Source of the DNA: Streptomyces sp. NBC_01451
GTDB taxonomy: Bacteria; Actinomycetota; Actinomycetes; Streptomycetales; Streptomycetaceae
DNA: 64,000 bases
Assembly (NCBI RefSeq): GCF_036227485.1
Contig: NZ_CP109479.1
Span: 62,001-126,000 of the forward strand
Reading direction: 5' to 3'
Part shown: one piece after another, positions 46,925-55,723 of the stretch
How positions within the stretch are numbered: the first letter of the stretch is position 1
How the letters are laid out: every line of letters begins with the position of its first letter
Position numbers and translations under genes: made by a program
The notes under the pieces: generated by a model
What the model saw: the letters and a program-made list of their open reading frames with translations, nothing else
Told to the model about the DNA's origin: nothing
Databases searched by the model: none

Positions 46925-47374
46925 AGGGAAGCTCCAAATGCCAGACAGGGAGGAAAGGGGAAGAGAAAGAGGGAAGGAGCGTGAGCGGGCCTCCTGCTGA
47001 CGGCACGCCAGGACGCGGCGCTGTGCCGGGGCAGCGGCAGGCAAAAGTTACGAGCCCGGCTCAGGAGGCATGCGGCCAGGTCAAGCCATGCCCACAGGGT
47101 CGGAGTTGCTTCGCGCCGGGCACCAGGGGGTGCAGTGCTCAACGTCGCAGAAGCACAGGAGGGGGTCACGAAGAAGCGGTCGAACGTATGTCCGTCTTCG
47201 TGTTTCTCATAGTAGTCACAGAAGCGGATCTCCTCGAACCACTCTGACCCTTATTCAATTACCGGCCAGTTACTCTTTTTTCGGCTTTCCGAATCGACTG
47301 CTTTCGATGGCGGCAGGATTTGTCGTGCACCGGCCAGTAAATGGTCCGCCGATGTCGCGGTAAAGGGCTGGGGG
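46925..47374 (-). promoter_or_regulatory. Intergenic region upstream of cas8e with direct repeats
   Basis: A 450-bp gap separates cas3 from cas8e. Two direct copies of ACCGGCCAGT occur at 47261-47270 and 47329-47338, flanking an A/T-richer stretch (TTATTCAATT, TTACTCTTTTTTCGG). This is a likely promoter and regulator-binding region for the Cascade operon. No gene is supported here. Confidence 0.4.
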
Positions 47375-50269
47375 TCATTCGCCGTGCTCGGCCACCAGTC
47401 CCAGCACGGGGTCGAGGCGCAGGGTGTTGCGGCCGAAGCGCACGCCCGCGCCGGGGTCCGTGGCGTCGTGCGGCAGCAGGACGAGGTCGGCGAGCAGGGC
47501 GTGCTTCTTCCACAGGGCGGGGGCGTGGTGTTCGCGGCGGCGCTCGGCGACCCAGGCGGCGGGGACAGGCAGGGTGTGCTGAAGAATGGTGCGGATCATC
47601 GCGGTGGTGGGCTCGCGGTCCAGGGACAGCAACCGGGTGCCGGCCGGATCGAGGGCGAGGCGGCCTTCGGGGGTGCGGTAGAGGGGCAGGAGGCGCCGCG
47701 GCATGGCGCCCAGCCGGGTGGCGGCCTCGCGGGCATGCAGGCGTTGGCGGTGCAGGTCGGCGAGCGAGAGCGTGTCCCGCCAGGTGGGGACGAGGTGGAG
47801 GGCGCTGAGGTGTTCCTCGCCGCGGCGCCTGCTCTGGTAGGCGGTGTGATGCTGTGTGAGGTCGGGGCTGGTGCGGGCGAGTTCGGCGGCGCCGGCGTGA
47901 ACGGTTTCGACCAGGTGCTGGACGTCGTCGGGCAGCGTGAGAGTGAGGGTGCGCTGAGGCAGGCCGGAGAGGCGGCCTGCAGCGGCGTGCGTGAAGAGGG
48001 CCGGTTCCAGGGTGCGCCAGGCGGCCGGGATCAGGGTGCGGCCCCGGTGGTCGGTGGGCTGCAGGATGCTGAGGCGAGGCACCCCTTGCCGGCGCAGCCA
48101 GGCGGGCCTGCGGTCCGCGCCCGCCCCCCACAAGTTCTCGAACCGCCACAGCCGGCCCAGGCGTTGCAGCAGCTTCTCGAGGGAGGCGAGGTCACTGACA
48201 AGGACGTCGACGTCGATGTCGAGACTCATGTCGAGGAGGCTGGTGGTGACGATGACCAGGCGGGCGGGGCGCTCGCCGGCGGAGCCGAGCCGGTCGCGGA
48301 TCAGGCGGGTGAGGGCCTCGCGCTGATGGCCGGGCAGGCGTGCGTGCAACAGCAGCAGTTGGCCCTCCGGCCCGCCGGGCCAGGGCAGGGTGTCGTGGAG
48401 GTGCTGGTAGGCGGCCTGGGCGTCGGCCATGGTCGCGCACGCCACCGCCGCGCATCCCCCGCCCTGGACAACGGGGGCGATCTCGGCGCTGATGCGCTCC
48501 AGCCGGCTCTCCCGCGCCGGGGCGTCGTCGGGGTCGGTGTACGACGAATGGCGCACCGGGTACAGGCGCAGGGAAGCGGTCCGGCGGTGCCGTTGGGCGT
48601 GGGCCTCGCCCGCGTGCGGGTCCATACGGGTCAGGGAGGCGTCGGCGGCCGCGGCGAACAGCCAGCCCGGGTAGGCGGGTGCGCAGTCCAGACCGGCGGT
48701 GCTGCTGGGCCGGTGGCCTGCGCCGGCGAGGTAGCTGCGCACCAGGTCGGTGCTGACGCGGGCCGGCATCGTGGCGGAGAGCAGGACGACTGGGCAGCCC
48801 AGTGCGCCCAGCCAGTGCAGCAGCCGCCCCAGTAGCTGCTGCATGAACGGGGTCAGGGCGTGGGCCTCGTCGACGATGACGGTCCGCCCGGACAGGGCCA
48901 GCATGCGCAGCGCGCTGAAACGGACCGGGAGCGCCGCCATGAGGGCCTGGTCGTGGGTGGCGACGGTGAACTGCGCCAGCAGTGCCCGGTCCCAGCCCCG
49001 CAGCCAGCCGTCCGGTACGGTCACCCGCTCCTCAGGGCGCTGTGCCCCGTCCGGGCCTCCCCGGCCGTCGGGCTCCTCGGGCCAGAATTCGTCGGTGGTG
49101 GAGGCCTCGTCAGCGGCGATCTGGCGGTCGGAGTAGGCGGAGTTGTTCCAGCTGTGGCTGTACACCAGGGAGACCGGAGCCCGCTCGGGGCGGTGCGCGG
49201 CCACGTACCGCTCAAGGATCTCGTAGGAGGCGTCCGCGGTGGCGGTGGTGGGCAGCAGCCACACGATGCCGGCGGTGGCGCCGTCGGCGTTGAAGATGCG
49301 TGCGGCTTCCAGGCCGGTCACGGTCTTCCCGCCGCCGGTGGCATCGGTGACCACCACGATGCCCGGCCCCTTCTCCCCCACCACCTTGGTGAGCTGCCTG
49401 ATCAGGGAGGCCTGCAGGTCGTTCGGCGCGGTCAGACCGCGGTGGGCCTGGGCGAAGGGCGCCGGAGGGAGTGTGACGCGGGCCAGACCGGACCCGTCGA
49501 GCAGGGCCGGGGCGTCCTTGACGGCCTGCGCGTAGTGCTCGCCGGCGCTGAAGGCGGGTGCTTGCGCCTTCAGCAGCCAGTAGTGGCGCTGGCTGGCCAG
49601 CCGGTCCGCGATCACTCCGACCCCGGTGATCAGTACCGCGGCCGGCACCGACACCCGCGAGGGCACCATGGTGGCGCCGGTCAGATGACGCACCAGGGCG
49701 AAGTAGCGGCGGCGCAGATCCTGCCACGCGGGGCCTCCCAGAACGAGGTTGACCCGGGACGCTCTGGCCGCACCGTCAATGTCGAGCTGCAGGAACCGGC
49801 CGTGGTGCCCGCCCAGCATCTGCGTCACCAGCACCCCCGCACTGTCCGATGTGTCCGCCTCGTAGCCGGCCTCCGCCAGCAGCTGCAGCACACTGTGCAT
49901 GGAGGCCCGCTCGTGCGGCATGCTCCGCCAGCCTTGAGTGTCCGCCCGCAGCACCTCACTCACTCGTGCCCAGGGATGCGCCTCCCGCTCCTGGAAAGAT
50001 GTCAACTTTCCCAGATCATGCAAACCGGCGAAAAACATCACCAGGCACCGGGCCTCCGCCACCGTCACGCTCAGCCCGTCGGCGATCAGCCGCCGCTGAC
50101 CACGCGTCAGGAACCGGTCCCACACCTCACCGGCGACCGCCGCCACATCCAGCAGATGGAACAGCAGCGGATACACCGCCAGAACCCCCCGGTCGAACTT
50201 CCCCCACGGCGTCAAGTCGATCCCGTCGAACCGGGCATCCTCCCGGACTCCCACAACCACTCCCCACAC
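47375..50269 (-). CDS. cas3: Type I-E Cas3 nuclease-helicase
   Basis: About 964 residues if the GTG at 50269 is used; GTGs at 50260 and 50254 are alternatives. The HD nuclease appears intact: H38 in LLFHLLDVAAVA, H84-D85 in GLHDLGK, H155-H156 in GGHHG and D222 in VIADRLAS. The SF2 helicase has Walker A DATGGGKT (309-316), DEAH (467-470), LLSATMPA, TTSLLDMSLDID and QRLGRLWR (motif VI). It is recruited by Cascade to cut and unwind target DNA. So this locus keeps interference capacity even though it lacks cas1-cas2. Same strand as the Cascade operon, 450 bp upstream. Confidence 0.92.
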   Translation of the reverse strand: MWGVVVGVREDARFDGIDLTPWGKFDRGVLAVYPLLFHLLDVAAVAGEVWDRFLTRGQRRLIADGLSVTVAEARCLVMFFAGLHDLGKLTSFQEREAHPWARVSEVLRADTQGWRSMPHERASMHSVLQLLAEAGYEADTSDSAGVLVTQMLGGHHGRFLQLDIDGAARASRVNLVLGGPAWQDLRRRYFALVRHLTGATMVPSRVSVPAAVLITGVGVIADRLASQRHYWLLKAQAPAFSAGEHYAQAVKDAPALLDGSGLARVTLPPAPFAQAHRGLTAPNDLQASLIRQLTKVVGEKGPGIVVVTDATGGGKTVTGLEAARIFNADGATAGIVWLLPTTATADASYEILERYVAAHRPERAPVSLVYSHSWNNSAYSDRQIAADEASTTDEFWPEEPDGRGGPDGAQRPEERVTVPDGWLRGWDRALLAQFTVATHDQALMAALPVRFSALRMLALSGRTVIVDEAHALTPFMQQLLGRLLHWLGALGCPVVLLSATMPARVSTDLVRSYLAGAGHRPSSTAGLDCAPAYPGWLFAAAADASLTRMDPHAGEAHAQRHRRTASLRLYPVRHSSYTDPDDAPARESRLERISAEIAPVVQGGGCAAVACATMADAQAAYQHLHDTLPWPGGPEGQLLLLHARLPGHQREALTRLIRDRLGSAGERPARLVIVTTSLLDMSLDIDVDVLVSDLASLEKLLQRLGRLWRFENLWGAGADRRPAWLRRQGVPRLSILQPTDHRGRTLIPAAWRTLEPALFTHAAAGRLSGLPQRTLTLTLPDDVQHLVETVHAGAAELARTSPDLTQHHTAYQSRRRGEEHLSALHLVPTWRDTLSLADLHRQRLHAREAATRLGAMPRRLLPLYRTPEGRLALDPAGTRLLSLDREPTTAMIRTILQHTLPVPAAWVAERRREHHAPALWKKHALLADLVLLPHDATDPGAGVRFGRNTLRLDPVLGLVAEHGE

Positions 50270-50645
50270 CCAACTACCCCACCGTAAAGGGGTGTTGACA
50301 CCATCCTGCCGCATCCGATCACCAATTTCCGCAGGCCGCCTCCCGGAACTGCCAAAGCGGGAGGCGGTGCTGCTCTCCCGCGTAGGAAGGCGTACGCCCA
50401 TGGGCCCACCGTCCGTCGGACAGATACCACGGACGACTGCGGAACACACCGGCAGATATCCCGGCCCGGCCGGACGCCACAAGCTCGCCATATTGCCCAA
50501 CCGGCCCGGTACCGCAGCGTCTTGTGAAGTGGGGACAGTTGAAAATGGTCTCCCCCATTCCGCGTGGGCCGTGCTCAACTGCCAGCCCGGCAGTTCGGTG
50601 CCGCCGTGGAAGCCGCATCCCGGCACGACCACCACACCGGACCCG
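50270..50645. other. Divergent intergenic region between cas3 and CRISPR array 1
   Basis: No gene is supported. It must hold the cas3 promoter (minus strand) and part of the array leader (plus strand). Minus-strand ORFs running through here from the array are spurious. Confidence 0.5.
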
Positions 50646-50698
50646 GTAAAGTGAATAAAAACTGCCCCTCGGGTCAGAGAACCAGCAGGCCAGCAAGG
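50646..50698 (+). promoter_or_regulatory. CRISPR array 1 leader
   Basis: Starts with GTAAAGTGAATAAAAACT, A/T-rich against the background, and ends CAGGCCAGCAAG just before repeat 1. The same motif GTAAAGTRARYAAAAA lies exactly 53 bp before the first repeat of array 2, which fixes the array direction as plus. Confidence 0.75.
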
Positions 50699-52108
50699 GT
50701 CCTCCCCGCACGCGTGGGGGTCTGTCCGAGGTATCGGTCGACCTTGCCGCACTGGCAGAATCCTCCCCACCTGCGTGGGGGTTTGCCCTACAACCGGAAG
50801 CTCTACCGCCAAGACTGGATGCATTCCCCACGTGCGGTGGGGGTCCAGGGAGTTGATAGTGCCGAAGGTACGCTCGACACACCCCCATACACATGGGGGT
50901 CCGTCCTTCACCCAACAGGGCCGCTCCACCGGCTTCCTGCGCTCCCCACGCATGTGGGGGTCTGCCGTTCCGGGGCTGGGCGCACTTGACCGCCCAAGGG
51001 CATTCCTCCCCGCGGACATGAGAGTCAGTCGTTCCCTGGTGCAGCAGGACCGTACTGAAGCACATTTCCCCATATCCGTGGGGGTCTGTCCATGTCTTCC
51101 GGTTTTTCTCTAGGTTGGAGGAAGCCTTCCCCACATGCGTGGGGGTCCGTCGTAGCCGCCGGTGCGCCGGTACAGTTCGACGGCACCCTCCCCAAAGATG
51201 TGGGGGTCTTCCGCACGCGGCGTTCATCGGGCAGTACCCGGTAGCTCCCTCCCCATAGATGTGGGGGTGTTTCGCGGATACCGCGGTCGGTGACGGCACG
51301 CCAACGATGGCCCCACCTCACGTGGGGGTAAGTCCCGGCCAGCCACCGCGCATTCGCCACTACCGTCTTCCCCACACACGTGGGGGTCAGTCCTTCTGCC
51401 AGATGAAGATGCGCGATGCCAGCATGTCCTCCCCATGCGGGTGGGGGTCTGCCCAGCTCCTCGCGGCTGCCGAGGAAGTAGTTGCCGTCTTCCCCACGTA
51501 CGTGGGGGTTCGTCGGTGAATTGCGCACACCCGGTCCAGCCCACCTTGGCTCCCCACATGCGTGGGGGTCAGCCTTCGGTGGTGAGAGTCTTTGCAGTGG
51601 CGGCAGGCTTCTCCTCCCGTACGGACCGCCCAGAGGGCGGAATCTTCCCCACATACGTGGGGGTCCGTCCGAGGTCGTCGACCTGGACGACGACGCACTC
51701 TCGTCTTCCCCACACGCGTGGGGGTCCGTCCGGCACGAACGCGCACACGCCGACCATGGCGAGGCCTTCCCCACACGCGTGGGGGTCTGTCCTACCGCGC
51801 TCTGCGCACAGGCCAGCTCACTGAGCCTTCCCCACACGCGTGGGGGTCGGTCTGGCTGATGGATATGGTCCTGGTGAATCCAAGGCCCCACACACGTGGA
51901 GGTCTCTCCGCGACCGAGGCCCGTACGGAGCTCTTCACCCTGCCTTCCCCACACGCGTGGGGGTCTTTCGGTGAACTGGGCCCACCCGATCCAGCCCACC
52001 GCGTTCGACGTCACCGTCGCCTTCCCCGCGCACGTGGGGGTCTGTCCGCGAATTGGGTGACGATGGGTTCAGTCTGGAAACGCTCCCCGGCCCCGTGGGG
52101 GCTGCCGG
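50699..52108 (+). CRISPR. CRISPR array 1: 23 degenerate type I-E repeats
   Basis: 29-nt repeats of the form GCCTTCCCCACACGCGTG plus GGGGTCTGTCC, matching the type I-E hairpin repeat. Stem starts (CCCC) occur at 50704, 50765, 50826, 50883, 50944, 51008, 51068, 51129, 51190, 51251, 51311, 51370, 51431, 51492, 51552, 51647, 51708, 51769, 51830, 51886, 51947, 52024 and 52085. Most spacings are 60-61 bp, with exceptions of 56, 57, 64, 77 and 95. Repeats differ much from one another, especially in the loop and at the 3' end; copy 6 (CCCCGCGGACATGAGAG) has a damaged stem. The terminal copies are worst, but copies near the leader are also variable. Confidence 0.95.
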
Positions 52109-52207
52109 CTTGCTACCCGGAGGCCGGTGGGGTCTCTTCGAAGCGATGGCCGGCGGCGTTCCTCCACCGCCGCGAGGAGGCAGGCGACTGGGCATTACGT
52201 GAGCCGC

Positions 52208-53098
52208 TCAGGGTTCGGTAAACGTCAGGGCCTGTGCGTCGAGGTCGAGTTCGAGGTGGCCGCCGCCGTGTTTGCGCAGCTGCCGCCAGGCTGCGTAGCC
52301 GGTCATGATGGCTTTTTCCCAGTCGGCGGCGCGCAGGACACTGACTTCGAGGTGGGCAGTCATGTGGTCGATGGTGATCAGTAGTTCGTGGTCGACGTGG
52401 CGGAGGTTTTCGAAGTAGTGGTGGCGGCTGGCGTAGGAGAAAACCAAGGCGCTGATGCCTTCTTCGATGGCGATGGCGCGGCCGCCGTCTTCGGCTTCGT
52501 CGATGCCGGGGCGGCTGCGGCGCTTGCGGTCGAGCAGGAAGCGGCTGACGGGTGACCAGCCCAGGACGGCTGCGTGGGCGAGGTGGAAGGCGTCATGGAA
52601 GCGGTAGTCGTCCTCAATGTGGCTGGCGCTGGTCAGTGGATCGCCGGCGGGGGTTCCGTCTTCGCGGGCGAGGGTGATGACGGTGCGACCGTCGGGCTGG
52701 GGAGTGGGGGTGAAGGTGACGGTGGTGCGCCGGGGCAGCTGTTCGTGGGCGGGGTAGTCGGCGTCGAAGTGGGGGCGTTGGTCGTTTGGGGTGGTGCGCC
52801 AGCGGTCTTTGGTTTTCTCCAGGCTTGCGGCGGCGATGTCCTCGAGGTCGAGGCCGAGCAGGTGGGCGAGGGTGGCTGTGTACCAGAGGACGTCGCCGAG
52901 TTCCTCGCGTAGTTGCTGTTTTGAGGGTCCTGCGTCGGCTCCGTCGCGCAGGCGTTTTTTGTAGGCGGTGATCACTGAGCCTGTTTCGCCGACGAGGCCG
53001 AGCAGGGGTATCAGGACGGGGTCGGTGCCGTCGGTGGGGGGTTGCAGGGTTTTGAGGGCTGCTTGCTGATAGCGGGCGAGATGCACACGCACTCCCAT
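52208..53098 (-). CDS. MazG-like nucleotide pyrophosphohydrolase
   Basis: 296 residues from ATG 53098. The N-terminal all-alpha NTP-PPase domain has GLVGETGSVITAYKK and LREELGDVLWYTA: E38, E65, E66 and D69 of the metal-binding set are present, while the second Glu of the first ExxE pair is Ser41. A second domain (YRFHDAFHLAHAAVLGWSPV) is typical of the longer MazG-related proteins. These enzymes hydrolyse (d)NTPs to monophosphates, removing abnormal nucleotides or supplying dNMP. It is divergent from the ACP-XRE-protease operon, with 103 bp between starts. Confidence 0.8.
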   Translation of the reverse strand: MGVRVHLARYQQAALKTLQPPTDGTDPVLIPLLGLVGETGSVITAYKKRLRDGADAGPSKQQLREELGDVLWYTATLAHLLGLDLEDIAAASLEKTKDRWRTTPNDQRPHFDADYPAHEQLPRRTTVTFTPTPQPDGRTVITLAREDGTPAGDPLTSASHIEDDYRFHDAFHLAHAAVLGWSPVSRFLLDRKRRSRPGIDEAEDGGRAIAIEEGISALVFSYASRHHYFENLRHVDHELLITIDHMTAHLEVSVLRAADWEKAIMTGYAAWRQLRKHGGGHLELDLDAQALTFTEP

Positions 53099-53201
53099 GA
53101 AGGATCTTCCAACAAGTCTGTCGGATTTCCCGACATCGCTCTACAGTAGGTCACGTCGGGCTGCCTGTCCGGGAGTTGAGTGAAAGGGGGGAATCCAGAG
53201 C

Positions 53202-53483
53202 ATGCCGTCGCAGAGCGTCCAGGAGATCGTGGACATCGTGGTCGATTTCCTTGCCGAGTACCAGGACAGGCCGGTCCAGGAGGTGTACGAGGAACTGGCG
53301 GCCCGGGGGCAGGACTTGCCGATCGACTCCGTACTGATCATGGAGATACTGGCGCGCGTCGAGGAGCACTTCGGTGTTCGTGTACCTGCCGACGCCAAGG
53401 CCGGGCGTTCTTTGCGTTCGGTCTGGGCGTTCGCCGAGACCGTGTACGACACCATGCAGCAGGCCAAGGAGCACCAGCCATGA
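53202..53483 (+). CDS. Acyl-carrier-protein-like protein
   Basis: 93 residues; ATG after a GGGGGGAA run. VQEIVDIVVDFLAEY forms helix 1 and LPIDSVLIMEILARVEEHFG gives the ACP motif D-S-x-x-x-x-E-x, with Ser43 the likely phosphopantetheine site. ACPs carry acyl or aminoacyl groups as thioesters. No ketosynthase or ligase is nearby; in this cassette it may carry a group for nucleotide or base modification. The stop overlaps the XRE gene start (ATGA). Confidence 0.75.
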   Translation: MPSQSVQEIVDIVVDFLAEYQDRPVQEVYEELAARGQDLPIDSVLIMEILARVEEHFGVRVPADAKAGRSLRSVWAFAETVYDTMQQAKEHQP

Positions 53484-53893
53484 ACGACAACGCCCCCTTC
53501 TCCGCCGATGACGCCGGCCAGCGCGCTCGTCTGGGCCAGCGACTCAAAGGCACGCGCGAGTATCTCGGGCTGTCGCAGCAGCAGGTCGCCGAGCGCACCG
53601 GCATCGTGCGCTCGGCCGTCAGTGACATCGAGCGCGGACTGCGCAAGGTGGAGGTGATGGAGCTGCAGAAACTCGCCCGTCTCTACCGGCTGCCGGCCTC
53701 CTACTTCCTGGACGAGGAGGAGTCGGCCGACGCCGGAGAACACGCGCTGGCCGGACTTCCCCGCACCGCGAAGCCCTTGAGCGAAGGCGACCGCATCGAG
53801 GTGGCGAAGTTCGTCCAGTACCTGCAGGCCCGGCGCCAGGCCGAGGAAGACCAGCCGGGCCTGACGCCCCGGGCCCGGGAGGGGGGTGCGTGA
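53480..53893 (+). CDS. XRE-family transcriptional regulator
   Basis: 137 residues from ATG 53480. LGQRLKGTREYLGLSQQQVA and ERTGIVRSAVSDIERGLRKV form a Cro/CI helix-turn-helix. LARLYRLPASYFLDEEE after it is typical of XRE proteins paired with ImmA/IrrE proteases. It overlaps both neighbours (ATGA and GTGA), so ACP, regulator and protease are translated together. Confidence 0.9.
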   Translation: MNDNAPFSADDAGQRARLGQRLKGTREYLGLSQQQVAERTGIVRSAVSDIERGLRKVEVMELQKLARLYRLPASYFLDEEESADAGEHALAGLPRTAKPLSEGDRIEVAKFVQYLQARRQAEEDQPGLTPRAREGGA

Positions 53894-54807
53894 GCTGGAA
53901 CAACGCGCACGGCGCCGCGATGATCGCGGCCGCCCAGGCCCATGAGGCCCTGGGCACGAGCAACGACGGATACATCGACGTCTTCGGCGCGCTGGGCCGC
54001 GCCGGGGTGGAGGTGGTGGGACGCAGACTGGGCGGTCTGCTCGGTCTGTACATAGACCGGTACGCCGGCGGGCCGGCGTGCCTGCTCAACACGGGCCTGG
54101 AAGAAGTGAGCATGCGGCACACCGCCGCGCACGAGCTGGGCCACCACCGGATGGGGCATGGCAGCAGCATCGACCATGAGGAGCAGTCATCGGGGCGCTG
54201 GGGTGAGGGGTGGCCGCAGCATGAGAAGGAAGCCGAGGCCTTCGCCTCCTGGTTCCTGATGCCCCGCCCGGCCGCCCGTGCCGCGCTGGTCCGCTGCGGC
54301 CTCACACGCCCCGGCTCCCCGCTGGACGCGTATCGGACGGCCCGCTGGCTAGGCGCGCCGTATGCCACCACAGTGCGCCACCTGGTGCGGCTGAAGATGA
54401 TCGACCGGCCTACCGAGGCGGTGTGGCTCAAGCCCTCCCCCGCTGCCCTCAAGGCGGACCTCACCGGCGGGCTGCCGGTCGGACCGCGCGCGCACGTCCA
54501 CGTCCTGGCGCCCGCCGCGCACGACGCCCTGCTGCATGTGGCCGCTGGAGACTGCCTGCTGCTGGACATCTCCTCCGCAGCCTTCGAGCACCTGCCCGCC
54601 GGGCTGTCTCTCACCCCGCCGGACACCGGTAGCCAGATGCCCCTGCTGGACCTGTTCCCCGCCCCGCAGCAGCCCAGGGCCGTATGGGTGAGCGAGGACA
54701 TGACGAGCGACACGGTCGTGACCGCCACGGCCCATGCCGGTGAGCTGTTCCGGGTGACACTGCGGCGCACGCCCGGCCGCGAGGGCTCCGACGCCTTCTG
54801 GTCCTGA
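53890..54807 (+). CDS. ImmA/IrrE-family metallopeptidase
   Basis: 305 residues, GTG start within the XRE stop. HTAAHELGHHRMGH (HExxH at 81-85) and the downstream HEKEAEAFASWFLMP (third zinc ligand) define the family. Such proteases cleave the partner XRE repressor in response to stress or phage signals, inducing the operon. A C-terminal domain of about 120 residues (AHVHVLAPAAHDALLHVAAG) is not part of the core. Confidence 0.88.
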   Translation: MSWNNAHGAAMIAAAQAHEALGTSNDGYIDVFGALGRAGVEVVGRRLGGLLGLYIDRYAGGPACLLNTGLEEVSMRHTAAHELGHHRMGHGSSIDHEEQSSGRWGEGWPQHEKEAEAFASWFLMPRPAARAALVRCGLTRPGSPLDAYRTARWLGAPYATTVRHLVRLKMIDRPTEAVWLKPSPAALKADLTGGLPVGPRAHVHVLAPAAHDALLHVAAGDCLLLDISSAAFEHLPAGLSLTPPDTGSQMPLLDLFPAPQQPRAVWVSEDMTSDTVVTATAHAGELFRVTLRRTPGREGSDAFWS

Positions 54808-54840
54808 ACGCCGCCTCTTTGCCGATAAAGGAGCGAGCCG

Positions 54841-55689
54841 ATGCACACGATCACCGTCGACGCCACGGACGTCTCCCGTGCCTGGCTGGAAGCCTGCACC
54901 CGCCTGTCGGAGATCCCGGGCAACAAGGCCTTCCACACCATGGTCCGGATCGCCCGCCCCCTGCACGAGGACCCCCATCTGCGGGCCGAACTCGACCGGC
55001 TGCGCGCCGCCCGCACCACCAAACCCCTGTATCCCATCGACACGGTCGTCAACACGCTCTTCCCCACCGCACTCGCCGCGACCTGCACCACTCACGACGA
55101 GCTCACCGCCCGCTACCGGGCCCTGTATCCGCGGCTGCAGGAAATCCACCGCAACGTCCACGGCACCTACTTCGGCCGGCTCGTCTCCTATCCCGGCACC
55201 CCCGACAAGCCGCAGCCGGTCGACCAGCTCGCCCGGGTCATCAGGCGCCTGGACAAACTGCGCACCTCGGCGAAGTGGAGCGCGGTCTACGAGGCCGGCA
55301 CCGCCCATGTCGCAGACGATGACGCGAGCGAGTGGGAGGAGGACGAGCCGGCGCAGAGCGCCGCCGGGTCCGAAGCCGTGATCCGAGCGGCCTCGCTCGA
55401 CACACAGACACTGGATTTCCCCTGCCTGAGCCACTGTTCCTTCCAGCTCGACAGCGCCACCAACACCGTGCACCTGGCCGCCTACTACCGCAGCCACTAC
55501 ATGTTCGACCGTGCCTACGGAAACTACCTCGCCCTGGGCCACCTCTGCGCCTGGGTCGCCCGGCATGCCAACCTCACACCCGGCACGGTGAGCGTCATGT
55601 CCGGCTGCGCCCGGCTGGACTGCACTAAATCAGAACTCGGCGCACTCCAGGATGCCTTGACCACACCACTGTTCGGGCTGGGTGCCTGA
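54841..55689 (+). CDS. Thymidylate-synthase-like protein
   Basis: 282 residues from ATG 54841, preceded by AAGGAG. The C-terminal third has HCSFQLDSATNTVHLAAYYR and SHYMFDRAYGNYLALGHLCA, the layout of thymidylate synthases (C-x-x-x-x-Q/F-x..., R-S-x-D-x...G-N-x-x-x). Here RS-x-D is RSHYMFD and the following SGCARLD replaces the canonical H-x-Y segment. I do not see the usual P-C-H nucleophile. It may be a divergent dUMP/dCMP (hydroxy)methylase homologue. It follows the protease gene in the same orientation with 33 bp between them. Confidence 0.65.
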   Translation: MHTITVDATDVSRAWLEACTRLSEIPGNKAFHTMVRIARPLHEDPHLRAELDRLRAARTTKPLYPIDTVVNTLFPTALAATCTTHDELTARYRALYPRLQEIHRNVHGTYFGRLVSYPGTPDKPQPVDQLARVIRRLDKLRTSAKWSAVYEAGTAHVADDDASEWEEDEPAQSAAGSEAVIRAASLDTQTLDFPCLSHCSFQLDSATNTVHLAAYYRSHYMFDRAYGNYLALGHLCAWVARHANLTPGTVSVMSGCARLDCTKSELGALQDALTTPLFGLGA

Positions 55690-55723
55690 GCGGGCACCCG
55701 GCACCGGCCCGCAGCGCCCGTCT

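Noticed and set aside
43550..46984. Large plus-strand ORFs opposite cas7e, cse2 and cas8e
   Set aside because: Gly/Val/Gln-rich shadows produced by G/C third positions on the other strand; no ribosome sites or domains.
39172..50299. Inverted pair GTCAACCCCCCT (39172) and AGGGGTGTTGAC (reverse of GTCAACACCCCT, 50288-50299) as transposon ends around the cas-tni block
   Set aside because: Only 11 of 12 bases match and, by rough estimate, a match this good between two flanks of 400-600 bp is expected by chance in GC-rich DNA; no repeated transposase sites or target duplication were seen.
51025..52014. Long minus-strand ORFs across CRISPR array 1 encoding repeated PPRVWG-like peptides
   Set aside because: They are translations of the CRISPR repeats themselves; period, frame and composition follow the 61-bp unit.
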